Position numbers and translations under genes: made by a program | NCBI GenBank assembly: GCA_000708835.1 | Contig: DF237293.1 | Location: 1-64,000, forward strand | DNA length: 64,000 nt | From: Klebsormidium nitens | Lineage: Eukaryota; Streptophyta; Klebsormidiophyceae; Klebsormidiales; Klebsormidiaceae | Direction: 5' to 3' | Shown: in pieces, positions 12,014-24,389 of the stretch | Layout of the letters: every line of letters starts with the position of its first letter | Position numbering within the stretch: the stretch's first letter is position 1 | Notes under the pieces: model-generated | What the model was told of the DNA's origin: nothing | What the model saw: only the letters and a program-made list of their open reading frames with translations | The model's database searches: none

Positions 12014-13523
12014 ATGACTACTGAAGGCTCCCTGTCGCCGCATGAGCCCGAGACTCTCTCCTTTGGCCCTCTAGTGCTGCAAGCATCGAGGATCTTCCGC
12101 AATCATGTCAGCACTTTGGTGTCCGCCTCCCTAACGCTGATGGCACTCCCTCTGCTGACATCATTCTCAGTCGTTGCTTTTTCGGGGGCCCAAGAGCCTG
12201 GGACCAGTCCCCTTGGACCACCGAAGCTCAGTCCCGCCCTAGTCGTGCTGCTTGTTTTCATTCCGCTGATGTCAGCGGCCGCCACAGTGGCTCTGATCGC
12301 TGTTGTTGTGCATGTGGTTGTTGGGGATCATCTTGGAAGGACAGCTGGCAACGTGTGGTTGGCTGTCAGGCGCAGCTTTTGGCGGCTGGCAGGAACCCTC
12401 TTGGCAAAAGTGTGGGTGCTGTTCCTGCTGCTCACTCTGGACCTCATTGGAGGGTGCGTAATAGTGCTGCTCGTTGCAGGTGAGCAAATAACCTCAGCCG
12501 CAGTTCCTTCCCTGGAAGCTGGCTTTTTCTTCAGGCACTTTTGCCAGCCACTTTAGGACCAGGAAGGTACAGAAAAGAAGCTTGTATTTGAGTTTGTGAC
12601 CTTAAGTAGGCCTTGCTAATTTATACATTGCACTTTTCGCTTAAATCTGAATTTTCTGAAACTTTGTCGAAACTGCTGGCAGGGATATCATGACAGTACC
12701 TTGTGTCTGACTTAAGTAACACTTCGAAGGAACGTGACATGAATTGCGGACTCTTTCGCTACGTGTCCTTCATTACAGTCTGTTCTAGGTTCTTGAGCCT
12801 GATTGAAGATTGACGGCGGCCTGAAACGCTGATTTGAAGACATGTTGAAACCTGTATCCTCAGACAGTTCATGATCGAACTCATCATCCCTTCATGAGAA
12901 CTTTCTTTGAGAGGATGCAGCCCCCTCTTGATCCTATTGACTACAGCGCCACTGTCGACTGCTCTTACTTCTCGTCCTCTATCTTTTTCTATCTTGCCTT
13001 GTAATCGAGCAATTGGGTCACGGCGTCAATTCCGTTTTTCCAATCCAAAGATCATGCCAACTCAAACCGTCAGTCAAGATGACTTGACCTCTTTCTCCGG
13101 GTCTAACAAAAGGTCTGTTTCCCCCCCCTTCCTGCAGCTGGCCACCCAGCCCCCTATCCCATCCTCTACGCCTACATCTTGCTAGTGTTCATCACGACAC
13201 CGACGGTCGTCTTTGTCAGCATGACCCTGAGTCTTGCCGATCATGCAACCGCCATCGAGGGGGCCGGAATCTGGGGTTTCCAAGCCCTTCGCCGCAGCTG
13301 GGCCCTGTCCAAGGGAAACTGGTTGATCATTGTTAGGATGAAAGGCCTGGACTTTGCGACCATGTGGACTCTCGCAGGGCCTCTGGATTCGCTGGCTCTA
13401 AAACTGAGGACTGAGCAGCCTGGCTTGGGCCACGGTTTTGTCTTCGCGGCATACTTGGTGGGTGCGCTTGTGCTGTGCGCGCTGGTCATCTGCCAAAGGT
13501 CCTTTTTCAAGGTGAGCGCCTAA
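12014..13523 (+). CDS. Multi-pass membrane protein, plant At1g31130-like family
   Basis: Two exons, 12014-12479 and 13138-13511, join in phase (GCA-G to CT-GGC). The last exon then either reads through to the TAA at 13521-13523 (283 residues) or splices via a very short 56-base intron to a TAA near 13577. The protein has about six hydrophobic helices: two around residues 28-60, two around 75-105, and others after residue 155. It matches the layout of an uncharacterised plant family that I recall as annotated polyadenylate-binding-protein-binding or glycerophosphodiester phosphodiesterase membrane domain. A conserved late motif is visible: a short helix with SMTLSLADHATAIEG, then Ala-Leu-Arg-Arg-Ser and a Lys-Gly-Asn (KSxxLLKGK-like) segment. 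I chose ATG 12014 because the residues beyond it begin the conserved pattern. Cellular location and function are unknown. Confidence 0.65.
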
Positions 13524-15565
13524 GTTTGCGAGGGACAATAAGTCTATCAACTCGGTCATTGGCACAGGGATCTGGCGGTTAACAATGGTCGTGGAGTTCA
13601 ATGACCCAGACTCGAGCATTTTGAAACGGTTACATCCGGGTTATCGTCCAGATCATAACGAGACCCGAACCTCGTTAGCAACCAAAACTTCCCGACTCGG
13701 AGATCTCACATCTAGCAGAGTCTCTAGTTTGATAGCATCTCGTTTAATAGCATCTCGTTTAATAGAAATGTGCAACAGAATCAACGCTGTCTTCCTAGTG
13801 GTTGCACGACTGATGGGTACCCTTATTTTGTCACAGCGCTTACTGTCCTAGCAGAAAGTGCAACGGGCTTGTACTTATGTCTGAAAGAAACGACGACTGG
13901 TAAAGATTAAGGTCATCTTGTTTCGTCATTCTAGGGCTATGCTTCTCTTTTAAATTGCAAACCTTCGTTGAACGCAAAACAACAGACCTTGTCAACTTCA
14001 AGGTGATCTCTAGTGACAGATGGGTTGGCCGATTCATTGTCGAGAAGCTGGACATTGCCCTGATCCAATGCATTCCTGTAGGAACGAATACCATGGTGAA
14101 AGAGTGTTTTCGTAAATGCGTTAAGAAAGGTAGCAGATGTTTCTCTCAAGTCACGCGTAGAGGGTCATAAACTTGTGGTTCTCCTATCGTTGATTCGAAT
14201 ATCCTCGTCTATTACAGCCCGTCCTTGATCTTATGTGCAGGTCGCGTGGTGCCTCGTTTATCTTTCCGCGCGCAAGAAGGCGGAACCAGAATTCGGACTG
14301 TCCACTCTACTGCAAACCTTCGAAGCGGACTCGTCAAGCCCGGAAGGCTATGCCGGCCTCATGAGCACCTCAAGCGAAGTATAAGTAAACAAAGTTGCAA
14401 ATGTACGGGATACGATGGTACCCGCGTTCTGTGTGATTTGGTGGCTTGATCACTATAGTACATCTCTGCATATTTATCGAAGTGATTGTTTCCACTATAA
14501 GTTCACAGGCTGAACTTCAGTACGATCGTATGCTCACAAGACGAATCTGGGTGTTTGGTTGGTCTCAGTACTGAAAGCTGCGGCGGCCGGGCTGCACACG
14601 ACACGTCCGACGGACGGTCTACATTGACGAGGCAGGCACATGGTAGATTACGGTGAATCCTGGGTTCCAACGAGAGTCAGCTCCATGAGATATAATGATC
14701 ATCTCGATCATGGGCGGCTTGCAACCAACTTTGTTTCCATATCCTTTTATACCGCTGATTGCAAGCGATCATTAGAAGATTGAAAATGGCATCACATGCA
14801 GCCTGCCACATGCTTTTCATGCCGCCACGGACTCGATCCGGCGTTAGAGCTGCCGCGCTTGAATTGACGGTTGCCATCTTTCTAGTGCTTTTCAATGACA
14901 CGCCCCATAGATAGGATCCAACTCGATGCAAGGACGTCGGGGTGCTTTGCAGCCGCCAGGATCACGGATTCCGTGGGTCGGCCCGCGCGACGCCCGCAGC
15001 GCAAATCTGAGGCGCACTCGGACATGGTATGGGCCGGCCGCGCTATATATTCAAGCATGGATACCGCTACTGAGCCGCGTAGGCTCAGTCATCACGAATA
15101 ACAGTCGCGGGCTTCAGCTGGCATTGTAGATGGTCACTTTCCTTGCACAATCCGACGATCAAGTGTGACCGTTGAGCTTGCATTTGGGTGGGCTCCCGGC
15201 TGCATTGGCGTTGTCAGGACGACGGTATACGGTACAAGTTCATTGCGACAACGATCAATGAAGCCCCATATGCTTCGGTCCGGGCTTTATAACGTACTGT
15301 AGGGTCGGAGCATATTGCATGCAGCAGTCTGACCCTCGTGGCAAAGTTTGTCGACATTAAACCGCTGCCAGATCTAGATGACGCGCGCGCCGCTGGCGCC
15401 CGTTTTGAGTCAAAGGGTTCAGATGCCAGAGAAGCACAGGCCGCGGGCGGCTGACAGTCACCTCAATAGAAATCACAATAGCACGACCGTCGAATTGCTT
15501 ACAAAACACTTGGAGCCGATGCAGTGTAAGTCATCCAAGTAGCTTATTCGAAGCTTGGTCCCTGC
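13524..15565. other. Intergenic, no gene recognised
   Basis: This is the gap between the converging membrane protein gene and the biotin gene. A 15-base tandem duplication (TAGCATCTCGTTTAA) lies near 13733-13767. Otherwise there is only low-information sequence with short open frames that lack splice support. The right end is presumably the 3' UTR of BIO3-BIO1. Confidence 0.4.
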
Positions 15566-18500
15566 TCATTGGTTCATGTCCGTCCTTTCAATCTCTTCTT
15601 TTAGCATGGTTAAAAGCTGTGTGCACCTCTCTACTTTGGTCATTGGCGTGCACATCAAGTATAGCACATTCCCGAGCGCGCGCGAATAGACGCCCCTCTT
15701 TCGAAGCCGCAACACGATGCCCCGACTGACGGGTGACCCATACCCTACGCTCTGCGACCGCAATTCTAACGCGAAGACCGTGCCCAGCGCAACAACGCGC
15801 GTTACTTCTGGCATGCAGGACATTTCTTCGAGCATGTCTGGAGCCCACATTTCTTTCATGACATGAGACGCCGAATCGTAGTTGGGGTTCTTCGAGGGGT
15901 TTGTAAAGAGGTCGAGGGCCGCAACGGCCGCCGCGCATCCGGTGGCGTGTGCAGTGTACGAGTGGCCGTGCAAGAGCGCCTCCAGCTTGTTGTCGCTCAA
16001 GAAGGACTTGAAGACATCCTGTGAGAAGGGAAGAAACTCTCGGTTGGGTTCTATCTTGCCCTGCAGGGAAAGACTGATTCCTAAGGTTTTTTGTTGCATT
16101 TGCGCAGCCGGGGATTGAAGCGGAGTCTCCTGGTTACAGTAGACTGAATCTGAGAGGTAAAGGAAGATATAAGCAGTCTCAAGAGAAGCTCCTACATGCA
16201 TGGAACAGATATGCCCACATTTTCTTGACCACAGCTTTGTAAAACCGAGAATTCAGTCCGTTGCAATCGTGGTCGTAAGCTGACAGGTTCGCCCTCGCCC
16301 ATCCCAAAAGATGTGAGCTAGCACTCTGTCCGAATGCAAGACTTACCAGCAAGCCAGACTCCTACCGCAATGTGTCAGACACGTAGCAGTATGTAGACTT
16401 TCAGGAGAATGTCAGAGAATTTGCAGTAAGCCAAAAGCTTAGCAGTATGTCACAGCTTGCCACGCACCCTCATGCCACGTGACCGCAAACACCCTGTTGC
16501 GCAAATGTGTATCGGCCTCGCGATTATGGAAAAAGCGGGGTACAACTTCACCCAACGATTTCACCGCTTGACTTCGCGTCGAGTGCCCACGTGAGCGGCA
16601 GCACTCATAAGCCGGCTCGCGAGGCCAGCTCCTCCCCCAAAACTGAAAGTGAGAGAACCAGAACCGGCGAACTCAGGAAAGTGTAACTGAGTCCTCAAAC
16701 CAAGCTCGAAACCCGGTTACCCACCTCCGTCGCCAGAGTCACTGCCAGCGGTAACATTCCGCCGGTCAGCAGTTTCGCGTAACAGGCGATGTCGGGAGTG
16801 CAGCCCAGGAGTTCCGCTGCCGTTTCCCGGCCGAGCCGCCAGATTCCGGCGAAGACTTCGTCGAGGATGACCGGAATGCGCGCCTCCTTGCAGTGCTGGA
16901 TGAGCGTGCGCTGGAAGAGGGGGTCGATCAGCTCCATACCGCCCGCCCCGTGGATGACTGGAAGCGAAAAGTGGGGAATCAGTAAGGTGTCTGTGTCGTC
17001 GAGAAGGAAAGGGTGCTTTACGGAAGACTGGTTCGGTGTTGAGTAATTGATGGAAAAGAGGAGGTTCAAAGTTGTGTTGAGCTGCTGAGAAAAAGGAGCT
17101 CCGTGAACGACTGGCTTGCTGTAGACGGAGCCTCGGTCTCCTTTTGTTGTGCGGAGTGGGAAGAATGACGACGGGCTTGCCTGAGTGAATGCGTAGAAAA
17201 TGTCAGCAACCAAAATCTTATATGGACTCGGGAACAAAAACCTGTGTTTCCGGGTCAAAGATCGACCAAGACGGTGAATCGGTACCATGGAGCGAGCCAG
17301 TCTTTTGCATATCAAGCTGTCGCTGGAATGCTCCATCAGCCGTGACAAGCTGGCGAGCAGGACGAATACGTTTAGTGGACCGGCCTTGTTTTAAACTGAA
17401 ATTCTTCTAAAGCGGCACAACATGCCTCGGCAGAATCTTCTAAGTCGACAAGGCGCTGTTTTCTGGAACCGTGGACCTACTGCGCTCGTCTGACAATCCC
17501 TCACCGCTTGACACGTGTCGGGGAGGGAATTTCACGTCAACCATGTCGCATGATATACAAATACAAAAACCACTAAATCAAGCAGATTCTGTTGTGATGA
17601 CGCTGACACCTGAGTTCAGGTCTTGGAAGAAAAGGAGTCGCCCAGGTTACACCAACCGAAACGAAGAGACTTTCCGGTGTTGAATTCACCTGGTTCGAGA
17701 ATAAGCCCCCCCAGCCGCACCGGCCGCTCTCCGCTCCCCCCTCCCTCTTCAAACTCCCGTATCGTCTCCCCAATGTACCGCCGATACGCTTCCGCCTGCT
17801 CTTCCGTCCCCGTTCTCTTGATACTAAACACCTCATCTCGCGTTCCGTACTCCGTAGTGTCAAGCTCAGCCACGTCCCATCGCACTTGCCACCGCCCGCG
17901 AACGAGTTCCACTTTAGGGGGGTCCAAGAAGCAGCCCCGGCCGCGATACCAGGGCTGTTGGAGGGGGGCGGTGTAGGGGGTGGACGCCTGGGCTTCCATG
18001 GCGCCGAGAGTGTCGCCGTGGTAAGAGCCGTTTAGCGCAAGAACCTGAACGTGAAAAATACATAATGTTAGAAGTTGAAGTTACGCTGTTCGCACGTGAA
18101 CTATTCTGGTGTTTGTTTGGGCGTTCATGGCGCCGAGGGTGTTGCGGTTGTAGGAGCCGTTTAGCGCAAGGACCTGGACATGAAAACGGCTTCATTTTCT
18201 TAACCTTCGATAAGGAGTTGAGCTGTTCGCAGCCAAAGGACTTTGGTGTGTGGGTTGCGCTTCCAGGCGCCGAGAGTGTCGCCCTGATAAAAGCCAGTCA
18301 ACGCGAGGACCTGACGTCAGGGACATACAGGATTGATCTGCTGTTATGTTGTACGCTTTGATACCAGAGTTACGTGTTTGAAGCGAAGAAAGATCTGGTG
18401 TAGGGGTGGGGCTTCCATGCCGCCGATAGTGTCGCCGTGGTAAGAGCCGTTTAGCGCAAGGACCTGGACGTGAAAGGGTTATTCGTTTCTGAACCAGAAA

Positions 18501-21500
18501 AGGGGCTTCGATTATGGAGTTACGCTGTTCGCACGTGAAAAAATTTGTGGTGTGTTTGGGCGTTCATGGCGCCGAGAGTGTCGCCATGGTAGGAGCCGAT
18601 CGAAGCGAGCACCTCACGTCAGGGACGGAATTTGGTTGGGGGATATACGGTTCAATATCCACAAATACGTGTTTTAAAGTTCCAGAAACGAACCGGTGTA
18701 GGGGTGGGGCTTCCACGGCCCCAAGAGTGTCGCCATAACAGGAACCGTTCAAGGTGAGAAGCTGGACATGAGAGAAATTGAAATCTCTAAAGCGGAAAAT
18801 GCGCTTCGATTATCGAGTACGCTGTTTGCACCCGAAGGGCTTGGGGGTGTGGGTTGTGCTTCCATGGCGCCGAGAGTGTCGACGTGGAGGAGCCGCTCAA
18901 TGGAAGGTTCTGAAAGAGAAAACATTACGATACTCGGATGAGGGAATCGGGATCCAGAGTCGCGGTTCACGTTCAGGGTTTGTTAGTACTTGATGTGAAA
19001 GTGGCGGGTTAAGTGAAGAAGGCGACGGACTGGGCTTTCATGGCGCCGGGAGTGTCGCCGTGATAGGAGCCGCTAAAGCAACGACCTGGACGTTTATATA
19101 TAGTGGCTCACTTGTGAAGGGGTTCGCGTTATCTTTGAAACCCAAGCTTGCAAATTACATTGGGGTCACGCTGTTTGCACTTTCGGTGTAGGGGTTCGCA
19201 TTCAAGGCGCCTAGAGTGTCACGCGTGGTAGGAGCCTCTCAACGCGAGGACCTGGAAAAACACAATGACTCTGACAATTGCTTCTTGTTTGCGCTTTTTG
19301 ATTGCATCAGCTGGTCGTGCTCGCACCGGATTTAAACTGAAGCATGGTCACAAAAGAGATCCGCGGTGATCGTAGTTTTTATCCAGCTTCGTGTGCCGCT
19401 GTACGATCGGGTGACCGGTCCGCAGACACCTCACATCCCACTTTCAAACCACAAGTCGACTTTTCAACAAGTAGGAGATACAATTCTGCCAGTTGACAGA
19501 AAAGCGGCAACTTACGTAGAGCTCCGGTGCCGGTTTGCTGTTACTCAGCCCGTGGTCTTTGACGAACTTGCGGAAGGCCATCTTGACAGCAATCTCGATC
19601 GCGGTCGAGCCGTTGTCGGAGTAGTAAACTCGGTCGGCCCACCCTGCAAGTCAACAGCAGCTTCCGGTTGGTTTTGTCCGCACGAAGTTGGCATCCAGTC
19701 GCAAGTGGTACTGACGGCGGAGTTTCTGACCACTGCTTTCTGAGACCGAGTTTTTCGACACTGAAAAAGCACAGCCGGCTTCCAGAAGAAAACACGACGA
19801 GTGACACAAGGTTGGGACGCGAAAGGCCCTGCAAAAAGAACGTTTGCTGTCGAACGTCGGCTATTCAGGTCAGACAAAGAAGCACACCGTTCCTCCAACA
19901 GCATGTCTAAATACTCCCTATGGAGCAAGAACGTTCCAGTCCTGAGGCGTCCAAATTGGTCCTACGCTGTCAACCTGCTGCACTTGGCGACTTTGGGCTC
20001 CATAGAAGTGCCGATTTTGTGTCTCTAACGACGCCCGGCCTTCGCTTTCATTTCACGTCATAAACACAGCTAAGAGCGACAAAGCGTGATGACTAGATGG
20101 TTCAAGAAAAACCTCACCTTTCCCGACGCCCGCCAGCAGCTTCTCCGCCAGTCTTAGCGCCGGCTCGTGCACGTTCTCGGGAAACATGACGTGGCCGTAC
20201 CTGCCGGCGGCATATGCCATCGCCCGGGTGATCTCTAGTTGGCCCTCCAAAGTAACCCCCTGCGTCCACCAACTCGCGCACGCGTCGAACGAGGGGTTTA
20301 GGGTCTCAGGGGTTAGGCTTTCGGGGTTAAGCCCTTCCGGGCTTAGGCTATCGGGGTCTGCAGTTTTGGGGGTCGCTAACTCAGCGCTTACTGCTTCAGG
20401 GGTTCCCGAAGAGGGGTTAATGGAAGCAGACTCCGAGGTTTTCGGACCAGTCAAAATGGGGGTTGAGATGTCATAAATTTGACTGCGGGAAACTGCGGAA
20501 CCGGGGTCTGCGCGGCTGTCCCCCAAGGACGTACGCGCTGTTAACCCGAGCTGCGGTTCTGCGAACCCGGTTTTGGACCTTCCGTGCTTTGACTGCATTT
20601 TCTCCGCCTGGTTATCCGATAAGGCGCCGGCATACACGGCGAACTCGTCTCCGCACCGGGAGTCGATCACCGTAACGTCATCCCTGCCGACCAGGCCGTG
20701 CTGGGTGAATGGCCACCAGAGGGCGTCGCTCGCTTTCCCGGCCATCGAGCGGAGGCGCGTCAGCCGCGCCACGTGGGCGCTCTCTAGGGCGTCCAGTAAG
20801 CGTCCGAACGTGTGACGGTTGTCGAACAGCCACGTGTCGATGGTCGGGCCGCCGGCCGCCTCCTGCAGGACACGTGGCAGTGGCTCGTGTTTGATTCGAA
20901 GCTTAGTAGGGCAATCTCCTTGGATAATACGCAATCATTACTAAAAATGGAAGAAAGAAGAATATGAGAAGCTTGTGGACGCGGGAGCATTGAATGGAAA
21001 AACAAGCCTAGTTGTGCGAAGACCTTACTAATGGAAATGTCATCACAATTGTAGCAAAACGTGGATTGGACTCCCTGAGGTACTGTCAGTCATTTAGACG
21101 CTTCCGAGCTGGCATCAAAGGAACGCAAAGAGCCGAGTTCCGTTTAAAGGTATGACAAAATCTCGTGAAAAGCAGGACTAGTGTTTATGGTCACTTTGCT
21201 GCATCCCGAGCGTCCTCTATCGATCCTCAGCGAGAGGTCTGCACAGGAGCTGCACTTTCTCGTTTACCGTTTGGCGACGCCTCCGATAAATTTCGCGCGG
21301 GTTTGGGGCCTTGAAAAAAGACGAGCAGCCAAGATGGAAATTGTTGTTCGAAAAGCGAGGCCGGATGGCAGGCAAACCCTCCTCGCTTTGTCACCGACAG
21401 AGTGCAAAAAACGTGAGCTTTCAAGGAGCCAAGATGTGTTCTCTCAGTTTCGACTTCCAAACAAGCTACCACAGCTGTTTGCGTCAAACTTGCGATCGGG

Positions 21501-24389
21501 TCCCAACTTCTCCGAGCAAACTTCCTGGTCTTGAGCCGTACGATGCCTTCCTTGTCAGCTATCGGACGGTTCAAAATGAGGAACCATGCTCGGAGCATTT
21601 GGATGGCAGGGCTGACGCAGAGAGCTGACCGCCTGTGTGCGGACTTCACAACAAGAGCTCGTCCGAACAGAGTCTCCGCTTGCCAGCTGCCGAAGCTCTT
21701 GAAAACTTGCTTCTACAACTTTGTTCTTTCAAGCTGTTCTCTACTTGTTGAAGACTCGTTCATAAACTTGAACAAGTCCTCTTCCAAGCTTAAGAAAGAG
21801 AAGAAGAAAGAATAAGAACGACGCCCGCTCACCTCTTCCTTGGTCGGTAGGCGCGGGAGCGACACCACCGGCACCTTTCCTTGCAAGTACCGCTCGATCG
21901 CGTCCGCGTTCCCCAGCCCGTGGTCCATTAAAACGACGGCGTCGGTGTCGAAGCCCCGCAAGAGGAGCGACTCGTAGGCGGCGATCGTTGCGGAGATCCC
22001 CCCCAGGCGGCCGTCACCTACGAGCACGCCGGGAAGGCGGAGGGACCTGCAGAGAGAAAGGGGCATAACCATCAATGCTTAAAGAGGGCGTCAGATTTCA
22101 AGGTACGCACGTGCATCTGAGTCCTGAGGGAAGAGTGCATCCCACGGCTCAGATTCCTCCTTGAAGATCGCTTATGGCGAGCAAGCTGGCCCCTGATGCG
22201 GGGCAGTTTGGTCGCTTGAGTTAGGACCGGTCCTGCAACGGCCTCTTTAAGCTTAAAACCGCAAGATTTGCCAATGGGGACCAGAGATGCCCCTTGAACG
22301 GCCGTTTCCGACGAGCACGCGAAGGAGAAAGAGGAGCTTATGAATAAAGAAAGCCCGAAAATGATACTCAAAGTTACATTGAATCCAGGTCTTGACTGGG
22401 TCCTTTACATTAGGCGTCAACTTGAATCCTAGAGAGGAAACCTGCTCTGGCCCCAAAAAGCTATTCTCTCGCGGGAGCGAAGAGGCAGTGCAAACCCTAT
22501 CACAATATCTCCTGAGGGGCGCTTTGAAGCCAAGGAAAGCAAATTAAACCCATTGGCTTGAGGGGGATTTCGTTTGGAGATCGACTCTCTTCCTCGACGC
22601 TCTCTCGATTTTTGACAGCCATCAAAAGTCTGTTGACAATGTGCTCCCAGACATAACAAGGAGTGCCTCCGCCCAGTGCACCGGACTTCCGAATTGCAAA
22701 GGAGACAGCCATTCCACATCCTTCTGCCCTGAACGCTTTGGCTTGACCAGAATGTACTATTGAATTGGTCCAGCTTCTCGGCTGACTGCTATAAGAACCG
22801 ACTTTACTGTAGGGACAGGTCTGCAATTTTTATGGATAATCAAATCCTTTTTGCGCTCTTGTCATCCCTGACTGCTTTTATCACATTTTTTGGGGGTAAA
22901 AGATCCTACTATGAAAGGCTAATTCAACAAACCGCATGGACACGACACAAACAAGATCTGGAGGATTGGTCACCTGAATATGTCGCATTGGAGGTTTCCC
23001 GAAGGCCCCGGGCTTGCGACGCCTCCCGCTGTTTCAATCAGAGTTACCCACTTCCGAAGCATCTCAACTCGTAACCTCTCCTTCACCTGCTGCACCGCAG
23101 TATCAACCACTTCCGAAACTGCCTTCCCCCCCTCATTCACTGCTGTTTCCAACCCCCCCAGTATGCTGGACTGCGTGCCCCCCTCTTGATCTGCTGCTGT
23201 TTCTACCCCCCCGGCCGTGAACGCTGGTTTTACTTTGGAACTTTCCGGTGCTGGCGCTACTTCAGTGACTGAGAAAAGCTGGTGAGACACAGAGGCGCTG
23301 TCGGGAGACGCTCGCTGCGTCTTGCACTCTCTGAGCGCCGTTCGAACAGCCCCAATGACGTCAGCGTCCGGCACCGGGTTGTCTCTTGCAGCGACATGTG
23401 GCGACACTGGAGGCTCCCACTGAAACAATGAAACCGTCACAAGCTTTGGCAGGGGTTGCCCGTGCTTCCATTGGTCGAAAATAGAGGCCACTTTCAGCGC
23501 CCGCGAAGCGTTTTGCCGCACAAACCGGGCGTCGCAGTCTGTGGGGAACCCTGTTTGTACTGGCTTTACGTAGAGAACGCTTAAAGGGTCAGGGCGCTGG
23601 CAGGCGGCCAGAGTGAGGCCGGAGGAAACTATAGTCTTCCCCACATCGGTGTTGGCGCCCCAGACCATGTAGGTGGGAGAATCTAGGCTGAGAGAGCGGG
23701 GGTCAAGGAGCGGAATCTGTTTGTCATGGGGGGGTGGCTCGATAGTGTCTGTAGAAGGGGGGGGCTTGGTGGCGAGGTCTCTGGCCGCCTGAGGAAGGAA
23801 TCCCTGCAAGGAAAGAATAGGATTCGATTGCTAAACTGCATTCTGGAGATCCTCCAGTATACTGGGAAAAGGCCTGTTCAGGTTTCTTCTCAGCACATTC
23901 TATGATTTGTCTGGACCTGCTTGTGTTTAGAGCTGCGCAACCTGACAAACTTCAGAATCTAGATCTGCATTGCAACGCACTGCATTCGATGCATCCACAT
24001 TTCCCTAAATTGGGCTAGAAATACAGAACAATGTTTGGCTGGCAGCAGCTCAAGACTTTCAAAAAGGGCTTTACGACCTGAACCCTCTTTTCTCAATCAT
24101 TCTTTGCTTTAAACCCATTTTTAGTAAGCATTTTGATTGGCTGACATTACTGTACCACCATTAGCATCACGTAATGCACTCAACTCTACTCGGCATTGCT
24201 TTGAGGACAAAAAGACTCTGCTTGCATTCTTTCATCCTTTTAAAAACGCATGCTCTTGATTGGCAAGCTTCTCCGAATCCAGCATTTGAGTGTGAGGCGT
24301 ACCTTGGCAGCCAGCAGCTTCCATTGCATTCCACTGGCAGCATTGCCCTTGAGGACCCCTGCAGGCAGGCGCGACAAAGGGAGCAGCAT
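15566..24389 (-). CDS. BIO3-BIO1: Bifunctional dethiobiotin synthetase / DAPA aminotransferase
   Basis: Eight exons in transcript order: 24303-24389, 22974-23803, 21833-22046, 20118-20862, 19516-19643, 17690-18044, 16725-16957, 15566-16018. All phases agree; the total is 3045 nt, giving 1014 residues (the Arabidopsis fusion is about 830). The N-terminal half is dethiobiotin synthetase, with P-loop GANTDVGKT at about 78-86 and ETAGGVASPGPSG later. The C-terminal half is the PLP-dependent 7,8-diaminopelargonate aminotransferase, with WWPFTQH, YSDNGSTAIE, GSYHGDT (674-680), LDEVFAG (Asp819) and catalytic Lys848 in AKLLTGGM. The enzyme makes DAPA from KAPA and passes it to the synthetase. In plants it is mitochondrial, and exon 1 encodes a basic, acid-free leader that fits this. 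The extra length is mostly a low-complexity insert in exon 4 (between EFAVYAG and FDACASWW) and another in exon 2. Confidence 0.95.
17990..19260 (-). repeat. Nine tandem copies of the BIO1 GSYHGDT exon start
   Basis: The first 50-75 bases of the exon at 17690-18044, plus adjacent intron, are repeated at about 17992 (the used copy), 18123, 18260, 18412, 18562, 18710, 18858, 19034 and 19198, with spacings of 131-176 bases. On the minus strand most copies can still be read: copy 2 LNGSYNRNTLGAMNA, copy 3 LTGFYQGDTLGA, copy 4 LNGSYHGDTIGGMEA, copy 5 GSYHGDTLGAMNA, copy 6 LNGSCYGDTLGAVEA. Copies 7-9 carry indels. Copies 2, 4, 8 and 9 keep a CAG acceptor; none shows an obvious donor after the coding part. 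Intron words such as ACGCTGTTCGCA recur too, so whole units were duplicated. All extra copies lie in the intron 18045-19515. Confidence 0.9.
20281..20420. repeat. Degenerate telomere-like repeat inside a BIO1 exon
   Basis: The plus strand carries words such as GGTTTAGGG, GGGGTTAGGC and GGGGTTAAGC in an imperfect series. They resemble the plant telomere unit TTTAGGG, and the frame stays open. On the minus strand it encodes an imperfect heptad series (LSPEGLNP, ESLTPETLNPS). It forms most of the lineage-specific insert in the aminotransferase half, just before the conserved FDACASWW block, so it should be a surface loop. Confidence 0.6.

Noticed and set aside
17990-19260. CRISPR-like array
   Set aside because: Units are 131-176 bases, diverged and derived from a coding exon; repeats and spacers of CRISPR type are absent and the host is eukaryotic.
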